From Gp6-AA40 sp035496255 (lineage in GTDB: Bacteria > Acidobacteriota > Vicinamibacteria > Vicinamibacterales > UBA2999): a stretch of DNA of 14,035 bases. Every line of letters begins with the position of its first letter. Position 1 is the stretch's first letter. The stretch lies in the NCBI GenBank assembly GCA_035496255.1, contig DATJEU010000087.1, positions 1 to 14,035 on the forward strand, given 5' to 3'. A program made the position numbers and the translations under genes. Below, piece by piece: positions 7,079 to 13,815 of this stretch. Below the pieces are notes generated by a model, which had not been told where the DNA came from, did no database searches, and worked only from the letters and a program-made list of their open reading frames with translations.

Positions 7079-7342
7079 CGATCGCGCGATGGCGGTATGG
7101 CTGCCACGTCGCTCCGGTGCACGCCGCGGAAAAACGGCCACGATCGCCGTGTGCTGACGGTGCCGGCGGCGGCTCGGGTGATCCGTACGCCAGTGAAGAA
7201 TCGTGTCGATAACGAGCCGATCCGGTCGCCGGTGGCGAATCACTGCCGCCGCCGCTTGGGGAGCGCTCATGGCCGTTTTACTTGATGCTGATCGCGACGT
7301 GCACAGTCGCGCCGCCGCAGCCATACCGCCATCGCGCGATCG
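7079..7342 (+). repeat. Fold-back element A, copy 1 (MITE-like, 264 bp)
   Basis: The ends are perfect 26-bp inverted repeats, 7079-7104 and 7317-7342, starting CGATCGCGCGATGGCGG. Weaker pairing continues inward for about 80 bp more: GTGCACG-CGCG, then AAAACGGCCA. One arm has about 11 extra bases (around ATCAGCATCAAG in the right-arm complement), giving an asymmetric hairpin. By eye it matches 13536-13798 in reverse orientation at about 89% identity. A 1-bp indel between the copies shifts any reading frame, so the short ORFs inside it are not genes. No transposase or clear target-site duplication was found. The left end lies 21 bp after the stop codon at 7057. Confidence 0.85.
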
Positions 7343-7368
7343 CCCCAGATAGCGTCCGGCTCTGTGGC

Positions 7369-7422
7369 CTCGGCGCGGCGGCGCCCGGCCGGCGGGCGAC
7401 CTGTGAGCGCCGTGATCAGCGC
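7369..7422 (-). repeat. Truncated remnant of fold-back element B
   Basis: After a 26-bp spacer, this segment matches the long-arm end of element B (13454-13509) in the opposite orientation to element A. It includes the shared blocks GCGGGCGAC, TGTGAGCG and CGTGATCAGCGC. Similarity stops after 7422, and no far-end inverted repeat is seen where one would fall (about 7600-7630). The spacer (7343-7368) is itself similar to 13510-13535, so A-spacer-B was one unit before truncation or divergence. Confidence 0.65.
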
Positions 7423-7670
7423 GCCGCTCAAGACACTTGCCTCGCTACCAGGACGTGACTCGAGGCTGAATTCCACACTCGATTGACGATGCACGTGCCG
7501 CGGCATCAGCCGTGCGGAGCTGTATGGCCGTAGCAAAACCGTGGGGGGCGTCTTTTGTTGCCTCGTCGGCGGGCGGCGGAGCTGTCGCGGTGGTGTAAGC
7601 CGGTTTGCGGAGCGCCATACGCCTCCGCACGGCGTCCACCGCGGCCGCGATTGTCGGAAGTCGGGTTACG
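7423..7670. other. Gene-free stretch, no convincing feature
   Basis: This lies between the B remnant and the stop of the M28 peptidase gene. Short ORFs exist on both strands but have no Shine-Dalgarno, motif or coding context. A small hairpin, GCGGAG...CTCCGC, occurs near 7598-7620. Nothing else could be assigned. Confidence 0.5.
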
Positions 7671-9050
7671 TCAGCGCGGCAGCCGTTCAGGCATCTCAGC
7701 GACGACGTAGGTCACCGCGGCAATCGACGCCGCGGCGCGCGACAGGTCGTCGGGTGCCACGCGCTCGACCGTGTCCGCGGCGGTGTGATGGAACACGAAG
7801 AACCGCGTCGCGTCGCCAAGATACGCCATCGTTGGCACGTTTCCCAGTTGCGCGATCGGGCCGATGTCCGCTCCCCCACCGCCAGGTCCGATCTCCGGTA
7901 ATCCCAGCGGAGTCAGCAGCGCGCCGATCTGCGCCATCATCAGCCGCGCGGCGGTGCTCCCGCTGAACCCGAAGGTCGCCGGTGACAGCACGCCGGAATC
8001 GGATTCGAGCGCGAACACGTGATTGCCGGCCATCTCTCCGTAGCGATCGGCATAGGCATTGGCGCCGCGCAGTCCGTTCTCTTCGTTCGTGAAGAGCACC
8101 AGGCGCACGGTACGCCTCGGCCGCAACCCGAGATGCTTCATCAGCCGCAGCGCTTCCCACGTCGCGACGCAGCCGACGCCGTCATCGGCCGCCCCGGTGC
8201 CGACATCCCACGAGTCGAGGTGGCCGCCAATCAACACGATTTCGTCCGGCTTCTCGCGACCACGGATTTCAGCCACGACGTTGGCGGACTCGGCGTCGGG
8301 CTCGTAGTGACCACCGGTGACCAGCCGCATGCGAACGTAGTGTCCCCGCGCCGTGAGGCGGACGATGCGATTCGCGTCTTCGGCGGAGATCGACGCGGCT
8401 GGAATCTCGGGGAGCCCAGGCGCGTACGTGACGCTGCCGGTGTGCGCCGTCCGTAAGCCGGTCGGGCCAACGGACCGCACCAGCACGCCAACCGCACCGA
8501 ACTGCGCCGCGGCAGCGGCGCTCGTCGTCCGGTACGTGACCGTCTCCGAGTAGTTCGTGTACGGGACGTTGAAAAGGACGATCCGTCCCTTCGCGTCGGC
8601 GGCGTGCGTCTGCAGGTCGTCGAAGTTGTTGACCGGCAGCACCTCCGCGACCACGCCTTCGGGAGGCGTCGCGACGGTTCCGCCAAGCCCCAGCATGGCG
8701 ACGTCGCCGAACGGCGGATCGACGAGCTCCGCGCGCTCCTGGCCGCGGATCCAGTGAGGCACCATCACCTTCTCGGTGTGGACGTTCTCGAGACCGTCGG
8801 CCTTCATCTTCTCCACCGACCAGGCGATCGCTCGCGTGAGGTTGTCGGAGCCGGAGAGCCGCGGGCCGTGGAGATCGGTGAGCTCGGCGAGGCGGCGCCA
8901 GGCGAAGTCGCTGCTGGTGGCGGCGCGCACCAGGCGCGCCACGTCCTCGCGATACATGCTCAGGAAGTTCGCGCTCGACTGCGCGTGCAGCGCCTGCATC
9001 GGCAGGACGAGAACAACCGCAGCGGCCAGCAGACGGCGAAGTGCACGCAT
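7671..9050 (-). CDS. Exported M28 family zinc metallopeptidase (carboxypeptidase Q-like)
   Basis: The product is 459 aa from the ATG at 9048-9050. A signal peptide (RALRRLLAAAVVLVLPMQALHAQ) directs export. A PA-type insert lies at about residues 120-245. The peptidase core shows the M28 di-zinc set: His277 (GGHLDSWDVG), Asp289 (GAADDGVG), catalytic Glu323 and ligand Glu324 (FTNEENG), Asp351 (ESDSG) and His422 (FHHTAADT). It is most like the carboxypeptidase Q/PGCP branch, which removes residues from small peptides. A GTG three codons upstream (9057-9059) is possible and begins 4 bp after the stop of the preceding gene; neither start has a strong Shine-Dalgarno, and coupling to that gene is likely. 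It is the last gene of the operon. Confidence 0.9.
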   Translation of the reverse strand: MRALRRLLAAAVVLVLPMQALHAQSSANFLSMYREDVARLVRAATSSDFAWRRLAELTDLHGPRLSGSDNLTRAIAWSVEKMKADGLENVHTEKVMVPHWIRGQERAELVDPPFGDVAMLGLGGTVATPPEGVVAEVLPVNNFDDLQTHAADAKGRIVLFNVPYTNYSETVTYRTTSAAAAAQFGAVGVLVRSVGPTGLRTAHTGSVTYAPGLPEIPAASISAEDANRIVRLTARGHYVRMRLVTGGHYEPDAESANVVAEIRGREKPDEIVLIGGHLDSWDVGTGAADDGVGCVATWEALRLMKHLGLRPRRTVRLVLFTNEENGLRGANAYADRYGEMAGNHVFALESDSGVLSPATFGFSGSTAARLMMAQIGALLTPLGLPEIGPGGGGADIGPIAQLGNVPTMAYLGDATRFFVFHHTAADTVERVAPDDLSRAAASIAAVTYVVAEMPERLPR

Positions 9051-9063
9051 GCGGATCACGGCT

Positions 9064-10329
9064 CTATTGCCACGAGGCGGTGAGATCCTTCTTCGTGTCG
9101 CGAAGGATCTCGAGGATCGCCGTGCGATCCGCGGGCTTCAGATGCGCATAGCGGCGTCCGGTTTCCGCGCCGGACAGCACCTGCCACATCCGCGCGGACA
9201 CCGCGCTCTTCGCTTCCGGCGGAAGCGCATCGAACGCGTCGCTGTAGATCAAATAGCTGCAGGGGTACTTCAGGAGCCGCGTCTGCAGATCCAGGTCGCG
9301 CAGCGACCGGCCCTTGCTGTCTTTCGGACCCTCGGCGGAAAACTTCTCCGCAAATCCTGACGTGCCTTTCACCGGCGCGCGCAGCGGTTCTTCGTCCACG
9401 AACAGCAGGTAGTCGACGAAGTCCTGCGCCGCTTCCTTCACGCGCGCATGCGCGTCGGCGCTCGGATGAGCCGCCGCCATGCGCGCCTCCCAGCCGAGGC
9501 GGGTCAGATGGTTCGTCATCCCGACCTGATGCGCCAGCACGAGGAGTGCCACGATGTCGCTCTGGTTGGTGAGATATCCCTTTGGATCGAACAGCCCCTG
9601 CACGGACGGCAGCGCGAACCGGTTCGACAGCTTCAGCTTGCCCTTGTCTTCCGGCATCACGGGAATGTTGCCCATGTGCCGAATGCCGCCGTCGGTGCCG
9701 GTGACATACCAGCCGCCGAAGCGCTGCGAGAACGGACTGGCGTGCGTGTTGTTGAAGCCGACAACGTAGGAGTATTCGTCGGGGAGCGGGTTGACGCTCT
9801 GCACCATCAGGCCGGGAACGCCGAGGTTCTCCCACGACTGATGGCAGGCGAGGCATTCGTTGTCGCGCTCGAAACGGGGATTCGCGCCGGCCTGCTGCTT
9901 CAACGTGTAGAAGATCACGCCCTGCTTCGGATCCTGCGCCGCCAGTTCGAGCGCGTCACTGCCCCGCACCCAGCCGACCGCCGTCGTGTCGTTGAAGTAG
10001 AGCGCGCGCGGGTTCTGGACCTTGATTAAATCGCCTTCGAAACTCGTCTGCGAGAACACCAGCGACTGCGATTCCACCGGCAGCTTGAACGCCGCGAGCA
10101 CCGATCGCAGATAGCCATTGTCCGGTTCGAACGTCAGCGTGAGGCTGCCATCGGCCAGACGCTGATTCGCCTTCGCAATCGGATCGTTGGTGGGCGCCTT
10201 GTCGTAGTTGATGGCCGGGTCGAGCCGCGACGCGACGAACACATCTCGCCGCTGGGCTGACACGACGAGCACAGCCGTAAAGACCATGGTGGCCACCGCC
10301 ACCAGCCGGGAGGGACCAGAACGCGTCAC
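9064..10329 (-). CDS. Exported single-haem c-type cytochrome-like protein
   Basis: The product is 421 aa with an N-terminal signal (VAVATMVFTAVLVVSAQ), so probably periplasmic. One haem-binding CxxCH occurs, CLACHQSW (159-166), far longer than a simple class I cytochrome c. Other blocks look conserved: LTFEPDNGYLRSVL (65-78), PVESQSLVFSQTSF (84-97), PRALYFNDTTAVGWVRG (107-123), then GVIFYTL and GGWYVTGTDGGIRHMGN (205-221). His218 and Met219 are candidate distal ligands. The start is GTG at 10327-10329, 20 bp after the pobA stop; a TACAAT on the minus strand (10339-10344) could be a weak internal -10, but no -35 was found. The M28 gene follows 13 bp downstream. I know the family only as uncharacterised; an electron-transfer or redox-enzyme role is inferred. 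Confidence 0.75.
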   Translation of the reverse strand: MTRSGPSRLVAVATMVFTAVLVVSAQRRDVFVASRLDPAINYDKAPTNDPIAKANQRLADGSLTLTFEPDNGYLRSVLAAFKLPVESQSLVFSQTSFEGDLIKVQNPRALYFNDTTAVGWVRGSDALELAAQDPKQGVIFYTLKQQAGANPRFERDNECLACHQSWENLGVPGLMVQSVNPLPDEYSYVVGFNNTHASPFSQRFGGWYVTGTDGGIRHMGNIPVMPEDKGKLKLSNRFALPSVQGLFDPKGYLTNQSDIVALLVLAHQVGMTNHLTRLGWEARMAAAHPSADAHARVKEAAQDFVDYLLFVDEEPLRAPVKGTSGFAEKFSAEGPKDSKGRSLRDLDLQTRLLKYPCSYLIYSDAFDALPPEAKSAVSARMWQVLSGAETGRRYAHLKPADRTAILEILRDTKKDLTASWQ

Positions 10330-10349
10330 GGGGCTTTTATTGTACGGGG

Positions 10350-11528
10350 TTACGCGAGCGGGACTCCCACGTAATTCTCGGCCAGGCTGGTCATGGCCGC
10401 CTCGGAGCTGACGAGATATTCCAGTTCGGCAATCTGGCGCTTGTGGTCGAAGGCGTTTTCATCGGCCGCGTGGTGCAGCATCGACGTCATCCACCAGGAA
10501 AACCGCTGCGCCCGCCATGTGCGTCTGAGCCCCTGGCGCGAGTAGCCGTCCAAGGGCCCGCGCTGCCCTGTCTCAAAGAACTCCCCGAACGCACGCGCCA
10601 GCCGCCAGACGTCCGCCATCGCCAGGTTCAATCCCTTGGCGCCCGTCGGCGGGACGATGTGCGCCGCATCGCCGGCGAGGTACAGGCGACCGTAGTACAT
10701 CGGCTCCGCGACGAAGCTGCGCATCGGGGTCACGCCCTTCTGCGTGATCTCTCCCTCGACCGGCGCCCAGCCGTCGCGCGTCGCGAGTCGCGTGCGCAGC
10801 TCCTTCCAGATGCGCTCGTCCGGCCACGCCGCGATGTCTTCATCCGGATCGCACTGCAGGTACAAGCGCGTCACGTCGTGCGAGCGCATGCTGAACAACG
10901 CAAAGCCGCGATCGTGCAGGCTGTACACCAGCTCGGGTGACGAGGGTGGCGCGTTGGCGAGGATGCCGAGCCACGCGAACGGATACTCGCGCTCGTAGAT
11001 GCGCAGGTGGCCGGCGGGAATCGACGGCCGGCAGATGCCGTGAAAGCCGTCGCAGCCGGCGATGAAGTCGCACCGCACCTCGTAGCCGGTGCCCGCGTGC
11101 TGGAACGTCAGGCGCGGCTGGTCCGATGCGAGATCGTGCACGCGCACGTCGGCCGCTTCGAAGTGCAGCGGCCGGCCGCTCGCCTCGCGCGCCGCAATCA
11201 GATCCTTCACCACCTCGTTCTGGCCGTAGATCGTGATCGCACGGCCACCGGTCAGATGGGCCATGTCGATCCGGTGCCGTTGCCCCTCGAAGGCGATGAA
11301 GATGCCGTCGTGCCGCATTCCTTCCGCGCGCAGCCGATCGCCGACGCCAACCTCGTTCATCAGATCGACGCTGCCCTGCTCGAGCACGCCGGCGCGGACG
11401 CGCTCGATCACGTGCTCCTTCGTGCGGTCCTCGACGATGACGGAGTCGATGCCGCGCAGGTGCAACAGATGTCCAAGCATCAAGCCGGCGGGACCCGCGC
11501 CGACGATGCCGACCTGGGTCCGCGTCAC
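10350..11528 (-). CDS. pobA: 4-hydroxybenzoate 3-monooxygenase (PobA)
   Basis: The product is 392 aa, nearly the length of the Pseudomonas enzyme (394) and alignable from end to end. This cytosolic FAD enzyme uses NAD(P)H and O2 to turn 4-hydroxybenzoate into protocatechuate, which feeds the beta-ketoadipate pathway. The FAD motifs are GAGPAG (10-15), CDGFHG (159-164) and GDAAHIVPPTGAKGLNLA (286-303). Substrate residues are kept: Tyr202, Ser213, Arg215, Tyr223, Pro294 and Tyr386. The residues that bind the NADPH phosphate in the Pseudomonas enzyme (Arg33, Gln34, Tyr38) are here Asp34, Arg35 and His39, so coenzyme preference may differ. The GTG start at 11526-11528 overlaps the upstream stop as GTGA, pointing to coupled translation. 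No protocatechuate dioxygenase or PobR-like regulator is nearby. Confidence 0.95.
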   Translation of the reverse strand: MTRTQVGIVGAGPAGLMLGHLLHLRGIDSVIVEDRTKEHVIERVRAGVLEQGSVDLMNEVGVGDRLRAEGMRHDGIFIAFEGQRHRIDMAHLTGGRAITIYGQNEVVKDLIAAREASGRPLHFEAADVRVHDLASDQPRLTFQHAGTGYEVRCDFIAGCDGFHGICRPSIPAGHLRIYEREYPFAWLGILANAPPSSPELVYSLHDRGFALFSMRSHDVTRLYLQCDPDEDIAAWPDERIWKELRTRLATRDGWAPVEGEITQKGVTPMRSFVAEPMYYGRLYLAGDAAHIVPPTGAKGLNLAMADVWRLARAFGEFFETGQRGPLDGYSRQGLRRTWRAQRFSWWMTSMLHHAADENAFDHKRQIAELEYLVSSEAAMTSLAENYVGVPLA

Positions 11529-12232
11529 TTCGTGAAGATGAACTCGTGCTGGCGCGGGAGATCTTCGTTGACGGTCGCCAGCTTGAACCCTTCGTGCTCC
11601 ACTTCCAGCTTCACCTGCGCCACCGTCATCTTGTGCTCCGGCAGGATCGGCACGTTCGGATCCTCGGCACGATATTCGAGCAACACGAGCCGGCCGGTCG
11701 GCTTCAGCGCCTCACGAATCTTCTGCAGCATGATCTGCGGCTGCGAGAACTCGTGATAGACGTCTGCCATGAACGCGAGGTCGAGGCTGTTTGCCGGCAA
11801 CCGCGGATCGTCCACCGCGCCGAGCACCGTTTCGACGTTGGTGAGCTTCGCCTTCGCGGCGTTCTTCGTGACCAGATCGAGCATGCCCTGCTGGATGTCG
11901 TTCGCGTAGACCTTGCCCTGCGGTCCGACGATCTTCGCCATGCGCACGGACATGTAACCGGAGCCGGCGCCGATGTCGGCGACCACCGCCCCTTTCGGAA
12001 TCTTGAGCACCTTCAGCGCGTGATCCGGATCCTCTTCCTCGATCCGCTCGCTCCGTTCGAGCCACGGGGCGCCCTGCACGCTCATCGGCTGTGCGTAGAC
12101 GCGTCCGCTGACTGGATGGACGCCGGGCCGCGGCGTCTGGGAACTCTGTGCAGCCAGGTGCAGCGGCGCGACAAGCGCGACGCACAGGAGCAGTCGAACG
12201 ATGTACGATCGAATCCGCATGAGCCGAAGCAT
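11525..12232 (-). CDS. Class I SAM methyltransferase with N-terminal signal sequence
   Basis: The product is 235 aa from the ATG at 12230-12232. An N-terminal hydrophobic signal (IRSYIVRLLLCVALVAPLHLAAQ) suggests export or membrane anchoring. The mature part opens HPVSGRVYAQPM...APWLERSERIEEEDPD and continues into a Rossmann methyltransferase: motif I VADIGAGSGYMSVRMA (84-99), acidic motif II YANDIQ (109-114), DDPRLP (141-146), then DLAFMADVYHEF (151-162) and LKPTGRLVLLEYR (176-188). The acceptor is unknown. An ATG at 12218-12220, four codons in, is an alternative; the earlier one has GAAGG about 10 bp upstream. Its stop overlaps the pobA start by 4 bp. The gene starts head-to-head with, and overlapping, the TraB/GumN gene, so its promoter must lie inside that gene. 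Confidence 0.85.
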   Translation of the reverse strand: MLRLMRIRSYIVRLLLCVALVAPLHLAAQSSQTPRPGVHPVSGRVYAQPMSVQGAPWLERSERIEEEDPDHALKVLKIPKGAVVADIGAGSGYMSVRMAKIVGPQGKVYANDIQQGMLDLVTKNAAKAKLTNVETVLGAVDDPRLPANSLDLAFMADVYHEFSQPQIMLQKIREALKPTGRLVLLEYRAEDPNVPILPEHKMTVAQVKLEVEHEGFKLATVNEDLPRQHEFIFTK

Positions 12233-13139
12233 ATCGAAATCGCCTTCGCTCCGTCTGCCGCGCCGGTGGCGCGCGCTGGTGGCGCTGGTCGCGACCGGCG
12301 TCCTCCTTGGCAGCGGCGTCGCCGCGCAGTCCGGCACCGCCCGCGGCCTGATCTGGTCGGTCGAACGCGACGGCCGCACGAACTGGCTCGTCGGCTCGGT
12401 GCACCTGCTCCCAGCGAGCGCGCACCCGTTTCCATCCACGATGGAAAACGCGTTCGGGCGAGCGACGACGCTGATGGAGGAACTGGAGATCGCCGACCCG
12501 ACCTCGGCCGACCTGATGTTCGCCGTGCTCGGCAAGGGCATGCTGCCCGAAGGCAAGACGCTGGCGACGGTGCTGCCGCGCGCGACCTACGACAAGCTGT
12601 CGCAGCGCCTGGCGGCCGGAGGGCTGTCGATTGCGCTGGTGCAGTCGATGCAGCCGTGGCTGGTGGAGCTGACGATCGAGCAAATCGATCTGCAGAAATC
12701 GGGCTTCGACCCGCAGCTCGGCGTCGACATGTACTACCGGAAGAAGGCCACGGACCGGAACCTCTCGTTCACGGCACTCGAGACGGCCGCGGAACAGATC
12801 GACTATCTGGCCGGCACGCCGATGGACGTGCAGGTCACCGAGTTGACGACGCTGCTCGAAGGCGGCGATACCGAGGTCAAGGACGTGCAGCAGATTGCAA
12901 CCGCGTGGCGCGCGGGTGATACCGCGACGCTGGAGCGCGTGCTGCTGAAAGAGTTCAAGGACAGCCCGTCCGTCTATCAGTCCCTGGTGGTCGATCGCAA
13001 CCGCCGCTGGGTGCCGCGCATCGAGAGCTGCTTCTCCGCCGGCAACTGCTACGTCGTCGTTGGCGCCGCGCACATGCTCGGCAGCGACGGACTGGTCGCG
13101 ATGCTGCGTCAGAAGGGCTACAAGATCACACAACAGTAG
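12201..13139 (+). CDS. TraB/GumN family exported protein
   Basis: The product is 312 aa. A signal peptide (RRWRALVALVATGVLLGSGVAAQ, about 21-43) is followed by one TraB/GumN (Tiki-like, EreA/ChaN-fold) domain. The family signatures are GSVH (65-68) in WLVGSVHLLP, the acidic pair Glu94-Glu95 in LMEELEIAD, LGVDMYYRKKA (173-183), LETAAEQ (193-199) and the second GxxH motif GAAHMLGSDG (288-297). Relatives include the Tiki metalloproteases; bacterial members are mostly uncharacterised and may be peptidases or hydrolases. Cys277 and Cys283 could form a disulphide outside the cytoplasm. The ATG at 12201 has AGGAG at 12186-12190; another ATG at 12219 shares a CATG with an alternative start of the opposite gene. 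Two strong hairpins follow the stop directly. Confidence 0.85.
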   Translation: MYDRIRMSRSISKSPSLRLPRRWRALVALVATGVLLGSGVAAQSGTARGLIWSVERDGRTNWLVGSVHLLPASAHPFPSTMENAFGRATTLMEELEIADPTSADLMFAVLGKGMLPEGKTLATVLPRATYDKLSQRLAAGGLSIALVQSMQPWLVELTIEQIDLQKSGFDPQLGVDMYYRKKATDRNLSFTALETAAEQIDYLAGTPMDVQVTELTTLLEGGDTEVKDVQQIATAWRAGDTATLERVLLKEFKDSPSVYQSLVVDRNRRWVPRIESCFSAGNCYVVVGAAHMLGSDGLVAMLRQKGYKITQQ

Positions 13140-13195
13140 GGCCGGTCTTGCTTTTCAGACCGGCCGGCTGGCGGGTCCACAAAGCAGGACCCGCC
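13140..13195 (+). terminator. Two adjacent hairpins after the TraB/GumN stop codon
   Basis: Hairpin 1 (13140-13165) has a perfect 9-bp stem, GGCCGGTCT / AGACCGGCC, beginning on the base after the stop. Hairpin 2 (13170-13195) has a perfect 9-bp stem, GGCGGGTCC / GGACCCGCC, followed by CTAC. There is no U-run, so this is not a standard Rho-independent terminator, but it could stop or protect the transcript. The CTAC tail also links it to the repeat units at 997-1060. Confidence 0.5.
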
Positions 13196-13248
13196 CTACA
13201 GGGTCCCCACTTCCAACTCCCAACTCTCCACAGGTCGCAGCGTCGACG
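13196..13248. other. Pyrimidine-rich spacer
   Basis: A C/T-rich stretch with short ACTCCCAAC and ACTTCCAAC-like tandem motifs (about 13207-13230) separates the hairpins from fold-back element B. No gene or binding site is recognised. Confidence 0.35.
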
Positions 13249-13509
13249 CTCGCCGCGGCGGCCGGCCCTGCCCGCGGGCTCCGGGTTCGCGCCGTGGAAA
13301 ATCACGTCCTCCAGCGATGACCTGACGATCCGCCGCCGCCTGGGGTGATCCGGACGACAGCCCGAAATCGTTTCAGTAACCAGCTATGTCGAACGACGGC
13401 GGCGACAGCGGCGGCGCCGGCCTCGGTGCGCCTCCGGACGTGATTTAGGGACTGCGCTGATCACGACGCTCACAAGTCGCCCGCAGGCAGGGCCGGCCGC
13501 CGCGGCGAG
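13249..13509 (+). repeat. Fold-back element B (261 bp, 31-bp inverted ends)
   Basis: The ends 13249-13279 and 13479-13509 are inverted repeats matching at 30 of 31 positions (starting CTCGCCGCGGCGGCC). Inside them a second pair, AAATCACGTCC (13300-13310 and, inverted, about 13436-13446), continues the fold. One arm carries extra bases around GTGATCAGCGC, the same kind of asymmetry as in element A. The centre (13344-13389) resembles the centre of element A: GGGTGATCCG-ACG-CAG, AATCGT and TAAC-AGC match in order. Length and design match element A although the terminal sequences differ, so A and B look like two subfamilies. No coding content is supported. Confidence 0.7.
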
Positions 13510-13535
13510 GCCAGACATCAGGGACGCTGATTGGG

Positions 13536-13798
13536 CGATCGCGCGATGGCGGTATGGCTGCGGCGGCGCGACTGTGCACGTCGCGATCACTATCAGGTAA
13601 AACGGCCATGAGCGCGTACCGAACGGCGGCGGCGGTGATTCGCCACCAGCGTCCGGATCAGCTCGCTATCGACACGATTTTTTACCGACGTACGGATCAC
13701 CCAACCGCCGCCGGGACCGTCAGCACTTGGCGCTCGTGGTCGTTTTTCCGCGACGTGCACCGGAGCGACGCGGCAGCCATACCGTCGTCGTGCGATCG
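13536..13798 (-). repeat. Fold-back element A, copy 2 (263 bp)
   Basis: This is the reverse-orientation copy of 7079-7342. Terminal inverted repeats lie at 13536-13561 and 13773-13798; the first equals the end of copy 1 exactly, while the second has three changes (23 of 26). It differs from copy 1 at about 30 positions, including a 1-bp deletion. It is separated from element B by 26 bp, the same spacing as at the other locus. Its outer end lies 17 bp after the DUF885 gene's stop codon, in the same relative orientation as copy 1 to its own upstream gene. Confidence 0.85.
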
Positions 13799-13815
13799 GT
13801 AGCCATCCCTGCACA

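Noticed and set aside
7013..7324. Short similar ORFs in the two copies of element A
   Set aside because: The similarity comes from the DNA repeat and its inverted arms. A 1-bp indel between the copies shifts the frame, and there is no start context, so they are not genes.
7079..7342. Integron attC site
   Set aside because: It is too long, lacks the paired RYYYAAC/GTTRRRY core sites, and no integrase or cassette array is present.
7445..7639. 64-codon minus-strand ORF in the gap after element A
   Set aside because: No Shine-Dalgarno, motif or second copy supports it.
11546..13133. Long open frames on both strands across the methyltransferase and TraB/GumN genes
   Set aside because: Both the 457- and 473-codon frames are shadows of genes with clear motifs and starts; neither has a Shine-Dalgarno or a recognisable domain.
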